From contig NC_084898.1 of NCBI RefSeq assembly GCF_958979055.1, positions 19,611,124-19,675,123 of the forward strand: a DNA stretch of 64,000 nucleotides, written 5' to 3'. Numbering within the stretch: the stretch's first letter is position 1; each line of letters begins with the position of its first letter. This stretch comes from Alnus glutinosa. Taxonomy: Eukaryota > Streptophyta > Magnoliopsida > Fagales > Betulaceae. A program made the position numbers and the translations under genes. The notes under the pieces are model-generated. The model ran no database searches. It was not told where the DNA came from and saw only the letters and a program-made list of their open reading frames with translations. Below are positions 51,000 to 62,559 of this stretch, piece after piece.

Positions 51000-51401
51000 G
51001 TAAGTGTGTCTCTTACAAATTCACCTTTGATAAATAAAAACAAAAAATGTGTAGTCTTCAATAGCTTTTTTTTGTAAAGATTATTTTTGTTTGCCTCTTA
51101 AAAAAGGTGTAGTTGAGGTCTTGGCAAACTTTGGATGTACTGCTTGGAAATATATAGCAAACCATTAATCATAATTCTTCAATCGACAACAATTCCTACC
51201 AAAATCTAAACTAAGCTAAATCGATTTCAAATTCTTTAAGGTACAACAATTCCCATGAAAATGAAATTTCAGGTTAGAATGAAATTTTAGAACCCTTGCA
51301 ACTTGTGCACAACTACTTCCAAGTGTAAGCTAGAAGCACTTTGCCATACAACATCTTTATTGAAGATAAGCATTACTTTGAAGTACATATATGGTTGTGA
51401 A

Positions 51402-54300
51402 TCACCAATACTTGAAGAGCATTTCAAAACATGACTCAATAATTCTGTCCACAGCTCTAAAATAGATATGCCTCCAATTCTTGTTAATGATTAGGATCCC
51501 AAAGAAAACCCAAAATCCGAATGCATAAGAGACAACAACAAATGCATAGAAGAATAAAGGGCTATCAATTATTCTAGTATCTTCCTTTTCATCTTCATGT
51601 CCAGGTTCAAGTTGGTTTGTAGTTGAGCAGTTTCTCTTCAGAGGTTCTCCACATAGATCCGGATTTCCATCATAGCATTGCGTCCCGAAAGTTGAGAATT
51701 GCTTCTCAAATGGGACTCTTCCAGAAAGATTGTTATAGGCAACAGTAAATACTGATAGAGAAGTCATTCCAACAAATTCATAAGGGATTCCACCACTCAG
51801 CTTGTTGTGGGAAAGATCCAAGCTTTCCACATTTTTCAAGTTTTTAAAAGAATTTGGAATGGGGCCAGTTAGAAAATTATTCGACAAGTTCAAGGATCGA
51901 AGCTGTGGCAATTCTCCCATTTCAGAAGGAATGCTCCCTGTCAATTGGTTAGATGACAAGTCAATTAAAGTCATCAACGAGAATGGGATACCTTTGAAAG
52001 TATATTCCTCATGTTTTATTTGCAAGGACGTTATAATTTCTAATTTTAAGTCTTTTTCAATTGGATGTTTCAGGTAATACAGTCTCCCCTTTTTTCTGAA
52101 ATAGTTAAAGCTTGGAGAACTCTTCTTCCAGAATGTAATGTTATCAAGGCAGGAGGGAATACCTCCTGAAATATGATTATCAGAGATATCAAAAACTTTC
52201 AAACTTTCCATTTGACACATTTTTCGGAGTAGGGGACCTTCAAAGTGATTTCCACTTAAAAGAATTGCCGCCAAGGAAGAATGATCATACAACCACTTTG
52301 GAATATTACCAGACAAGTTATTTTTTCGAATATCTAGGATTTCCAGAGAGGGACTGTTTGATATCGCGGGTGAGATCATTCCTTGAAATTGATTGCCGCT
52401 GAGTTGTAAGAACTTTAAACTTGTCATGTTGGAGTCCTTTGGGAGCATTTCTCCTTTCAATGTATTGTTTGATAGATTAAGATATACCAGTGGGGTGCCA
52501 TTTCTAGTCAAACTTTGCGGTATTGTCCCTGAGAGCATGTTATTAGAAAGGTCTAATGCTTCAAAAGAAAGATTACCAAAAGACCAAGGAATGATGCCCT
52601 CTAATGCATTTGAGGAAATGTCAACATGAAGTAATTTTGGAAGAAGATGTCCAATATTTTCGGGAAGAGAACCTTTGACATCATTATATGACATGTCGAA
52701 GAATTTAAGTGATGAAGTTCGATTAGCACTGCAACTGAGAAAAAGAGAACCATCAATTTTGTTACTTCCCAAGGATAAAACTCTGATACTCGAGTTGAAT
52801 AGCAACTCACAAGGTATGCTTCCCTCTATTAAGTTGTGAGACAAGTCTAGCCAATACAATAAAACTTGGGTGGTGATGAAACTTGGGATAACGTGACCAT
52901 TCTTCTTGTTGAGGCTGCAATTCGCCAAGTTCAGATAATTTAGTTGAAAGGTTGGAACCCATGAGGGAGATTCGGTTTCAATTTCCAAATTGTAGTTGCT
53001 TGAAAGATCAAGGTACATGAGACTTGAAGCATTGGCAAAAGTAGAAAATGATAAAACCCCATCTAATTGATTGGCCGAAACATCAAAAAACTTAATCTTG
53101 CTTTGTTTGGAGAATATTGATGGAGGTAGATTACCATGAAAGTGATTACCCGAAAGATTAAGGTATTGGAGATTTGAAGTATTGGCAAAAGTAGAAAATG
53201 ATAAAACCCCATCTAATTGATTGGCCGAAACATCAAACATCTGAATCTTGCTTTGTTTGGAGAGTATTGATGGAGGTAGATTACCATAAAGACGATTATT
53301 TGATAGAATAAGTTCTTGAAGGCTTCCAATCATCCCAAGACAAGAGGGAATAACGCCTTCCAATCTATTATTCTGAAGATCCAAATAAAATAGACGATTT
53401 AATCGCTTCAGTTCGCAAAAAGCTGCATCAAAGTGATTGAGTGTGAAAAATGAGTTCCAAAGTAGTAATATGTATATGCTTAGAAGGCATGGAATTAAAA
53501 TAGAACTAAAAATGGTTGGTGCGACTAGGGAGTAAATACTTCTTCCAAAGAAAATTTTAGTCAAATTTGTTTGAATTGCCCAAGTTTAAAACGCAAACAC
53601 AGCAGCACCTAAATAATGAACAATCTAATTTTCGCACTTGTAGTTACATCTTGCTTTATAGGTTAATGAGATTTTATGGGATGCAGTCGAATTTGAGAAT
53701 TATGTGAACTTGTGTGTTTAATGAGATGGAATATTGAAGTCAGAAAATAATAATCCAGTGTACGTATGTATTATGTGAACTCTGAAGGTAGGATTCTCTG
53801 CAAGATCTCAAGGTATGAGAGTCATTTAGAATTTCAGGAATTAGCCAAAATTATTTGAGTTGGAAGGTGAGAGAGCAAATAAAATTAAATGAAGCTGAAC
53901 TAATTATTATGGAATTAGAAAAGAAAAAAGAGGAAAGGAAGAGTTCTCACGTACCTTGGAGCCCTCCTCCAATTTGCATGTCATATAGTGATAGATCTTC
54001 GAGTTCATCAAATAAGGTGAATAGGGTTACATTTGGATACCATGTACTTCTTGATGAAGCGTACTCTCCTACCAAATTTATTGCCCTAACTCCTCCAGCA
54101 ATACCGCCACAAAGGATTCCACTCGCTTCACAACAATCCCTTCCGTCCCAACCCGCAAAGGCTGAACCATTTGTAGAGTTGGTGATCTCCAAGAGAGCTA
54201 TCGTCTGTTCTTTGGTGCATCCTTTACCACAAGCCAAAGGGGATAAAGCGATAGCCACAACCCAAACAAAAATGACATTTTTAGCAAAACAAGTCTCCAT
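51402..54300 (-). CDS. LRR receptor-like protein (RLP), no kinase
   Basis: Two exons, 54300-53955 and 53422-51402, join with GT/AG ends in phase 1 to give 788 aa. The ORF extending to 53564 reads through the intron, so the Met there is not the start. Exon 1 encodes a signal peptide (METCFAKNVIFVWVVAIALS) and an LRRNT cap (EQTIALLEITN, GWDGRDCCE). Exon 2 holds about 20 plant-type LRRs. An island-like break around SSPSFNYFRKKGRLYYLK precedes the last four repeats. After PDLCGEPLKRNCS comes an acidic stretch (EPGHEDEKEDT), one membrane span (SPLFFYAFVVVSYAFGFWVF) and a short basic tail. The layout is that of Cf/RLP-type cell-surface receptors, which work with SOBIR1/BAK1-type kinases in immunity or development. 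The ligand is unknown. Two adjacent LRR pairs are almost identical (150-bp duplication). No damage is visible. Confidence 0.92.
53020..53320 (-). repeat. 150-bp internal duplication inside the RLP gene
   Basis: The segment around 53031-53100 reappears at 53181-53250, exactly 150 bp apart (50 codons, two LRRs). It encodes DVSANQLDGVLSFSTFAN in both copies. The nucleotide identity is very high, so the duplication is recent relative to the other LRRs. Confidence 0.9.
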
Positions 54301-55033
54301 TTCTCAACAGATTCTATTCTGATCGATGCAACGAATGGCTACTGCCTTTTATATACATATAATGCAATATTATTTGCAAGTCTTGAATAATCCACGTTCA
54401 CATTTCTGGAAAGCAGTAGTGTGTATTGGAAATAGCTTGAAAATTACTACATGTATGAACTACTTTAATTTGGTTTCCTTTTCTTTTTCTTTCCTTTTAA
54501 AGTTGAAATTATGAGCGAGGACCCCAAACCAAGAAGCACGTAAAAGCTTTAAATGTCGAGGTGGGAAAACTGAGACAGATTGGTTAGTTAGACCTATTCC
54601 TTCATGTTGCATTGAATTTGAGCGTGGAAAATTGCACTGCATGCTTTTAAAGCTATTCCTTAATTTCCAAACCAATTTCCAATACAGATCGACTGCTCTC
54701 CAGTCTCCACAAAACGTGTGGAAAATTGCACTGCTTTTAAAGCCCGTTCCTTAATTTCCAAGCAATTTCCAATACAGACCGCTCTCCAGATAACGTGTGG
54801 TTGAAATGGACAAATTTTCTTGAAACTAGATTCTTTCAATTTAATTTAATATAAAAATGACGTGTTCATTTTTAGTAGGATATAAAATGCATTTTTTTTT
54901 TTTAAAATAAAATTCATTCAAACTTTGTTATTGTTATAAAAATAAAAAAAGCAGCACATATTTTTACATGCTCTGAGTTTATTTGTTTGTTTGGGTTGTA
55001 GTGATTTGGTTTGATTTTTGGCTCTTCTCATAA
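54301..55033. other. Upstream region of the RLP gene
   Basis: This should contain the RLP promoter. A near-duplicate pair (GTGGAAAATTGCACTGC with following TTTTAAAGC) lies at about 54624 and 54717. I see no gene. Confidence 0.5.
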
Positions 55034-55036
55034 AAT

Positions 55037-56407
55037 CACTACAAAAAAAAGGGTATTTATAGACGGTTTTTTTCTAGACGGTTTTAGAAACCGTCTAGAA
55101 AACAAAATTTGCAGACGGTTTTTTTTAAAACCGTCTGTAAAAATTTTATTATGGACGGTTTTTATTAAACCGTCTGGAAATTTTCATTTTTAGACGGTTT
55201 TATAAAAACCGTCTATAAAATTATAGATGGTTTTTTTAAAACCGTCTGTAAATGCTATTTTCAAAGAATTTTATGGACGGTTTTTACTAAACCGTCTATA
55301 AAATTTCAGACGGTTTAGTAAAAACCGTCTGGAAATTTTCATTTCCAGACGGTTTTTACCAAATCGTCCATAAAATTTAAGTTCTAGACGGTTTCAAAAG
55401 AAACTGTTTGGAAATATTTTTTCATATGCCATGTCATCAATCCGCGTAATGCCTCCAAATTGAACCACATCCATTTGATTTTTTTCCAAGCCAAAATCAC
55501 AACCATCCGTTTTTTTTTTTTTACAATTAAGGAATAAAACTTTCCCAGCCAAACCAAAACAAATAAAAAGAAATATCGCTTGGCCGGAGGTAGCTAGATC
55601 AGCGACGTCTCCGAGGTCTATAGCTTGAGCGAGAGCGTGTCCACTACACCACCGGCCAAGAGAGACGAAGATGAGTGTGTCCACTACCACCACCGCTTCC
55701 ACACCTCCAATCCGAGACCGCGCGCTGTCGGACAGACATCTTCGGCGATAACTCCCCGTCCTCCCCCTCCGCCGAGCTTGAAATCAAACTGAGCCGCAAA
55801 GCCCGATCTGAGCCGTAAAGCCTGTCGTCCCCCTCCGTCGAGCTTGAAATCGAGCTGAGCCGCGAATTAAGCCCGATCTGAGCAGCGAAGCCCGTCGTCC
55901 CCCTTGGTCGAGCTTGAAATCGAACTGAGCCGTGAGCCCGTTGTCCCCCACCGTCGTCCTCTCCGCCGTCGACCCGGCCAAGCCCAATCTGTTGCAACCA
56001 CGGCGGCATGGGGGGTTTGCTCGATCAGGCCTCAGAAAGGGGAAAGAGTGAAAGACCTAACATTACTGGAAAAGAAATAAATAATTTTAAAAAAAAAAGA
56101 TTAATTAATGATAATAATATATATTAATAAAAAAAAATACAAAAATAAACAAAGGGGCAAACCGTCCAGAATTGAATCTGGACGGTTTGCCCAAACCGTC
56201 TAGAACTTATTCTAGACAGTTTGGACAAAACCGTCTAGAATTCCAGACGGTTTGAGCCAAATCGTCTGGAAATTCATTTCGCGACACCTTATCCTAGACG
56301 GTTTTAAAACCGTCCATAATAAACCGTCTGGAATTGTTTCTAGACGGTTTTTTTTCAATTTCTAGACGGTTTAAAACCGTCTAGAATTTGTGTTTTTTTT
56401 TGTAGTG
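55037..56407. mobile_element. Nonautonomous CACTA (En/Spm) element
   Basis: The element begins CACTACAAAAAAAAGGG and ends TTTTTTTTGTAGTG, and is flanked by the 3-bp duplication AAT (55034-55036 and 56408-56410), the hallmark of CACTA transposons. Both subterminal zones (about 55055-55400 and 56160-56390) are packed with GACGGTTT and AAACCGTC in both orientations, about 30 in all, forming small hairpins. This is the expected transposase-binding pattern. The interior has no transposase. It holds a GC-rich segment (55590-56010) with about three imperfect repeats of 60-65 bp sharing GAGCTTGAAATCGA and GAGCCG, possibly captured DNA. Confidence 0.93.
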
Positions 56408-56410
56408 AAT

Positions 56411-57092
56411 TGAGGATTGTTGTTATTTGTACCGGGAGTTCTAATTAATTTGTTTGGTTTGATTATATTTATGTTGTTTTCCGGTAGTTGTTCTACCGGA
56501 GAATGGGAGAGGAGAGAACATGAGAGAGAGAGAGAGAGGCGTGAGGAAGAAGAAGGGAGGTGATCGATTAGGAATTGTGAGAGGAAAGAGGAAAGAGACC
56601 GTGTATGTTTTAGGATTATAATAATCTATTGGGTAGTTATAGTGCTACCCAACCTAAGCAGGTCCATAAAAAATAAGGAGATTGCTATAGCTTGTTTTTT
56701 GTAACATTTTTTCAAATTTTTTCTATTTTAGGGAAGAAAACTACTTATAGAACATCTGTTACTAGTTCTTTTAATGATAGCAGTATATTTAATCTACTAA
56801 ACGAGACAATGAAGTAACTGGGTGGGGACACAATGTCTGTGTTTGGATGACTTTTTTTCCCTGGAAAAGGTCATTTAACCTATTACTGTATCAGCTCCAA
56901 TATTCCTTTCCACTTTGTGTCGTTCCTATGTCTACGTGTTGTGGCTTGTTGTCTTGTGCTTTACTTCAAGTCTTTTTTCTGATGGTTTCTTGGAAAGTTC
57001 CCTCTTGCTCTGGTCCAATCTATTCAACTCTTTATTCTAACTTGTCATGCATGTGCTTTTTTGCCCAAACAAAGGGTTTTTTTTTTTTTTTT
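56411..57092. other. Intergenic region
   Basis: A short (GA)n lies at about 56522-56538. The ORF at 56847-57122 has no recognised features. A poly(T) run precedes block B. Confidence 0.4.
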
Positions 57093-58201
57093 GGGGCTAT
57101 AAGCCAGGTCTCAAACTTTTGATCCTCTCGTCAAGAAAAAATATATATATATATATATATATATCTTAGTCCAAAAATATGTGATTATTAACACATAATC
57201 CAAAGTGTTGCTAGATGGGAGTCGATGGTTTTTTTTCATCATAATAGTTTGGAAATAAAGTTATGAAAATGAAAGCAGAACAAGCAGAGGGGATGAATGT
57301 GTAATTGACTGACTCCTTGGACGACGGCAGCTCGAGTTACAGGAGGATGCAAGGGCCAAAACACTGCTTTAGCTTTGTCTAATGGCATCACAAATCTAGC
57401 AGAACAAGAAAGGAAGAGCAAATGGCGAAGAGAAAATGGACTGGTTAGTTCTTGCTAAGCAACATGCTGCAAATGGCTGGACCCTGTTTTGCTAAATCAA
57501 TCCAGGAAGAAATTGCTTCATCAAGAAAGAGTGGTACATCAAGTGTTCAAGGTTGCCAAATCAATCAATGAGAATGTTTTGCTTGAAATGCCTGTGCCGG
57601 CCATTATCCAAGATGCTCTTCTCAAGGTAATTAAACTCTCTCCCGTTTAAAAGCTTCTTAATTAATCTGCCCTTCTGATATTTTTGTGAGGAAATCTTTC
57701 TGCATGTACAAGTCTAATATGAGTACTTACTATTTTATGAGTTTACTCTTACTAAACATTTTTTATTTTTATTTTTTGTCTCTCTTACCAAAGGCACCTC
57801 ACCAGAGGCCAGCTTTTACTTTGTAAAAGGTTATGAGTTTAAAGCTTGAACAACTTGCTAAGTTGTGGCCTAAAGAAAAAAAAGAATAACATGCTAACTA
57901 TGCAGAATTGCTTACATATGAACTGTAGTTTAGTGCATTTTTTGGCCGGTAGCTACTCAACCTAGCTATTAAAAACAAGAAGCTATGAACAGAGAGCAAG
58001 GGAAATCCTCATGCATCTTTGATCCTTGCCAAAAGTGGATACACATGCAAAGTTAAAGTAGATTGAAAACGTTCATTTTGATGCTTTTAGATTCAGCCAG
58101 CTAACATTGACACATCAAAATGAAGTGGGACTTAGTCTGCATGCTTGTGACTTGAAAACTATCTACATCATTTGATTATCATTGCTTTATGATTAAAACT
58201 T
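57093..58201. repeat. Duplicated block B (RopGEF exon with flanks)
   Basis: The left part (57093-57316) matches about 49203-49520 and the right part (57780-58201) matches about 49524-49948. Block B keeps about 460 bp between them that block A lacks, and this piece includes the RopGEF exon. A (TA)n run at about 57143-57164 is private to this copy. Confidence 0.85.
57330..57626 (+). pseudogene. RopGEF (PRONE domain) partial gene, copy B
   Basis: The 5' portion reads GQNTALALSNGITNLAEQER and KSKWRRE, like the PRONE start (TALAISNAITNL in the family) joined early to the WRRE motif. It then loses frame. The 3' portion reads [20 protein letters not shown] and [10 protein letters not shown] before the donor GTAATT at 57627, matching the family segment that directly precedes SGK...LG in copy A. 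Intervening PRONE sequence is missing and stops are present, so it is broken. The reading phase at its donor fits the copy A acceptor. Confidence 0.78.
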
Positions 58202-58202
58202 A

Positions 58203-58734
58203 CTGTGACGATCCTTTTTTTTTTTTTTTATACAAAACATTTCATAAACATTAATCTCTTAAAATGCAAATGGATCCTCACGGTGGCACGATGATGTGTC
58301 GCAATGCCAACATATGGTACATATCCCATAATATGTACCTTGTAAATCAAAGTTCAACATCTAACTGCTATGCAGCGGAAAACATAAACCTAATAGTGGA
58401 AATCACAACTTAAACATCTATTATAAATTAATAACAACAAGAGCCATTTAACATCTATATATTTAAGTCTTTTCTCAATATAAATACATAACTGAAATGG
58501 CTTTATACAATAACAAGTGACACGGCATCACAAGCCATCAACAAAACTTATAAAATAGAGGACGCCCATGGTCCTGCAATTACGACCGTCGTGGCGAACA
58601 TCGGTCATAATATCCCACGTGCACATCCATAACACCAATACTACGAGCGGAGTACCTGCAGCCAGAAAAACATCATATATACGGTTGTGGGGGTTTGCCA
58701 CATCCGTATAGGTGAAAGAGTGAGTTTGAGACCT
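58203..58734. mobile_element. LTR-derived fossil fragment, probably Ty3/Gypsy type
   Basis: It begins TGTGACGATCC followed by a T-run and shares GGTGGCACGA, CCAACATA(T/C)GGTA and neighbouring text with 35555-35700. It cuts off block B at 58202 and joins block C on the right. No coding domains are visible. It is incomplete and broken. Confidence 0.5.
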
Positions 58735-59345
58735 AATAATAATACAATAGTAATTCTGTAAGAATTATAAGGATTATGTGAATATTTATACGTATGTAGT
58801 GAAATTTATGTCCGATAAACAAAACGCTCGAGGAGAAAAGAAAAATGAGAAACTTCATTTAACTCGCCTAAACTTTCATTTTTTTCTTGTGTATTTACGA
58901 AAACATCCTTAATTTTGGGGCTATAAAGAAGCCAGGTCTCAAACTTTTGATCCTCTAGTAATGAATTTTTTTTTTTAAAAAAAAAATTCATAGTCCAAAA
59001 AGATTATTAATGAAAGAAAACATAAAGCTAAAATAAAATAAAGCGGAATAATAAAAAATAGAGACTTGCGAAAATAATAAAAGACACATACTTAAGGTGG
59101 TTCGGCAGTATGCCTACATCCACACACGAAAGCCTTATAGGCTACATATTGCTTTTATTGAATAATTGAATACAAAGAGTGCTCTCTTATTTATAGAGAG
59201 GAGAATGAGAATAAACCTTCTATCTTAGCAATGCGGGACTATCAACATATTATCTTTAACAATTAACACATAATTCAGAGTGTTGCTAGATGGAAGTCGA
59301 TGGTTTTGGTCCTTGGATGATGAAAAGTTTAAAAGCTTTTCAAAT
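58735..59345. repeat. Duplicated block C
   Basis: This is a third copy of about 49012-49375, with GTGAATATTTATACGTATGT and ACAAAACGCTCGAGGAGAAA nearly unchanged. It is interrupted by the solo LTR at 59011-59261, which block A lacks. The insertion is therefore younger than the duplication. Confidence 0.85.
59011..59261 (-). mobile_element. Copia-like solo LTR
   Basis: The LTR is 251 bp with TG...CA ends (TGAAAGAAAA on the left, CTTTAACA on the right) and a 5-bp target-site duplication ATTAA (59006-59010 and 59262-59266). Read on the - strand it has a TATA-like CTATAAATAAGAG and then GTAGCC, GGATGTAGG and CCGAACCAC, in the same order as in the Copia LTRs at 46148 and 48019. No internal region remains, consistent with LTR-LTR recombination. 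It is a fossil. Confidence 0.88.
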
Positions 59346-59923
59346 TTTAAAAAGTTTACAACATCACCCTCTCGTTAGGGTTCGCGATTAAAATAGATCG
59401 AATATAAATGCAATATCTCTTATACTCCTATATTTAAAAAATTATTTAATTTTTAAATAATTAAAAATTACCAAAAAAAAAAAAAAAAACATGAAACCCA
59501 GTTAGCTCGACAGCAATTTTTTTTTCTTTTACAAAAAAAGTTAAAACATGAATATTTTGGGTATTTTGACGTCTTATATTAAGATTTAACATAAAATCCT
59601 AACGAATCGGTCATATTGCAAATTTTTTAAAGTTAGATACATTATATTGCAAATTTTATATGCCATGAGTTACCTACATATTTTACTTGTGATTACGATG
59701 TAAGAAATTTCATATATGTCCCTATGACACACCAGTAATTATGATAAGAGTAAGTGAAAGCGATAAAATTTCAGAGGTAGAAAGAAAAATAACGAGACAT
59801 TTCCAAAATTTGAAACGAAGAATACCCGCCACCATAAATATCCAGACCACAAAATTGGCCCCTCCCTCCTCACAATTCCAAAATCCGTACTCTGCTCCAG
59901 AAATTTTGAGCGCATTGAGAGAG
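59346..59923. other. Upstream region of the 59924 gene
   Basis: It is AT-rich, then richer in coding-like sequence from 59741. An in-frame ATG at 59741 would extend the next gene by 61 residues. I treat this stretch as promoter and 5'UTR, with less certainty for 59741-59923. Confidence 0.4.
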
Positions 59924-62402
59924 ATGAAGAAGAAAGGGAATCACAGGTCCTCAGTAGCGGAGCTTCTGGAAATGCCATTGCCAAAGGCAGCTTCTCCTCC
60001 TCCTCCTTCTCGTACAAACGAGTCTCCGAAATCTAGTATTTTCATCAGCAGCAAGAACACGCTCTCTGCATCGAAGTTCAAGAAGGACAAGTCGCTGCCT
60101 ACTGCTCTCAACTCCCTAAGCAGCGTCTCCGATCTTAAGGACCTCGCCTCTTCACACCTCGACGATCTCAAGCGTCACATCGATCGCTCTCACTCCGAGA
60201 TCCTTAAGGAGCTCGACTCTTCCCAGTCTCGCCTCCACAAGCGCTTCAAGGTCTCTCTCTCTCTCTAGACAAAGATTGCGTTTGCGTTTATTGGCAATTT
60301 GAGTTTTGTTGAGTGCGACTCGTTTGGTTGCTGAGAAAATAGTCCAAGAAAACAGGAAATTATTATAAATTTCTCTGTTGAGCGGTGCTCTTGAGCGCCC
60401 AATGTCAAAGATTTTTTTGAGATCTAAATTTTTTTTCTCCACATTTCTTTCATTTTCTGAGCTGCCAAACGGATCAGTGTAAAAAGCGATATATCTAAGA
60501 ATGATATTTAGAAATTTGATGTTCTGATTTTACAGCATTCATTTAGTTTTTATCGATCATTGCTAACTCCTCCAAAATAATATCGTAGATTTGGCTTTGT
60601 TTCCCGAAACTCCATTTTAGATTTTGTCAATAGGCTATGTTAATTAACCTTCTAATTTCTTTGAGTTCCACGCGTCACTTAATGAAATCGTTTTGCTGTG
60701 TTAAAGTGGCTAATATTCCATTAATCGGAAAACATATTTTCAACAAGACAATGCAAAATGTAGTTCAATCGCAAGTTCTAGATCTAATCAATAAAACTTG
60801 CTTAATAATTTTCACTATTTTTTTTATCAATTATTTTCATGATTTCTATATTAAAATTTTATTTGTTAATCCGTCACCGTGCAACCACTGGATTTGCATC
60901 TGGATTGAAATAGTTGAATTGTGGTTAACCAATTGCTCAAAGATACATTTGATCAAAAGCATGTTGATTGATGTAAAAACAAAGGATCTTGTGCTTTATC
61001 AAACTCAACACAAAATCTATTTTTAGTGTACAATTTGTACCATGCATTGGACTTTCCAAATCATATGATTTAATTATGTCCAATTTACATCTTTTATCTT
61101 AATTAATGCGTATTTTGTCTCATAGTTGTGGTCGTTATATTTCAAGTGTAATTATGATTGAACTAAGCTTGAATTCTTGAACTTTGGATTTTCCAATGTG
61201 ATCTTATGCTTTTACCATTTCAAGCTTCCACAAGTTTCACTTGCATGTGAAAAAGTCTATTCAAAGGTCCAACTCAAAATGTCTGTAAAAAGACTAGATC
61301 TATCTTCCTTCGAGGGCCCAAACCTTTCACTTTTCTTTGGTTGTGATTGTGAAGAATGCATGATGCTCTTCATTCTTTATGGCTGAATTAGACCCCTAGG
61401 TTACTTTCGATATCTGTAATTTTTTTTTTAAGTGCAGCCTGGTTGACCAGACCAGGAGAAACAAATGCCAGAATCCTTCACATGGTTGTTGACCAACTTC
61501 TGGGTTTTCTCAGCTAATTATTGGCTCTGTTTTTCATTTTCTAATTCCCTAGATTCAGACTCAATCATGCCAACGATTGATGGATGAATCAGAGAAGGAA
61601 TACAAGAAGATGTCAGAAAGGATCAGTGAAAGTCGGGAAGCAATGAAGGTGTTTCCTCGGTGACAAACACTGCCGAGTTTTTCTGATGTCTTTTAGTAAT
61701 TTCTCAAAGTAGTCCGGATGATTCTTTTTCAGGCTTCATATGGAGAGTTCATTGCAGATGCACAGGGCAGCGCATCTCGTGGTATGTTACAATGTCTTTG
61801 CTTACATGACGATTTATAGGGAATGTGACCTTGATAAGATAACCAAACCTGATTATTTTGCTGCATTGTCATATCAACTAACAAAACAATAGAAACAGAG
61901 AAATTGCAAAATAGTTTATGCCCTGATTACATCTTATTTATGATTAGTTTATCCCATATCTGGAGATTGGATCTATGGTACCCCTATTATGAGGGTGCGG
62001 ACATTTGCACAAGGGCATGTACTCATGCATGACAAAATCTGAATGGGTTTCATGATCCTGTTGCATTACCATGTACTTATTGATCGATATCTTCAAATTC
62101 ACACTGATAGTAATGAGACGATTCCTACTGAAACAGCATTACTGTCAAAATGATCTAATATCGAATTTTGTATGTTGAAGTGATAAATAGATGAAGCATG
62201 ATGATATGTAAATAGTCAAATTAAGGAGGCACCGGTTGATTCTGTTTCAGCAGTTTATAAACAACCATCTCATTCCTTCCGATAAATCTTTTGTTTTCGT
62301 TCAAATTTTTCAGCGTGCAAAACATCCATCACTGAGCTTTCACAATCCTGTGAGAAAGCAATTGATGTTCTCCGAAGCCGATTTGGGATTCCATCAACTT
62401 AG
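59924..62402 (+). CDS. Small helical protein of unknown function, four exons
   Basis: Exons 59924-60250, 61553-61648, 61733-61781 and 62314-62402 join in phase, with GT/AG at each junction, to 186 aa. The start MKKKGNHRSSVAELLEMPLP is chosen because the upstream extension from 59741 (247 aa in total) is less gene-like. Residues about 20-70 are Ser/Pro/Lys-rich and likely disordered. From SVSDLKDLASSHLDDLKRHI onward the protein is helical and coiled-coil-like, through IQTQSCQRLMDESEKEYKKM and SERISESREAMK. It ends TSITELSQSCEKAIDVLRSR, then FGIPST. There is no signal peptide or membrane span. I recognise no family with certainty. Clean splicing and an open frame argue for a real gene. A nuclear or cytoskeletal structural role is possible, but that is a guess. 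Confidence 0.78.
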
Positions 62403-62559
62403 CCATCACTTGTCCATGCCCCCCTCAGTAACTGAAGTTTTTAGGTGAGTTTTTGATGCTTGATGTCTTTCATTATTGGTGTCTTTGTTATGAACCTTAG
62501 AATTCTAAGGTAAATAACGGTAAAATAACTGGAAAATAAAGATAGATTTTGACACTTAA

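Noticed and set aside
53855-54322. A 155-aa + strand ORF opposite the RLP first exon
   Set aside because: It is antisense to the signal peptide and LRRNT exon, has no recognisable features, and mirrors the real exon's codon constraint.
55394-56009. ORFs up to 121 aa in the CACTA core
   Set aside because: They follow the GC-rich degenerate repeats in the element and do not resemble a transposase.
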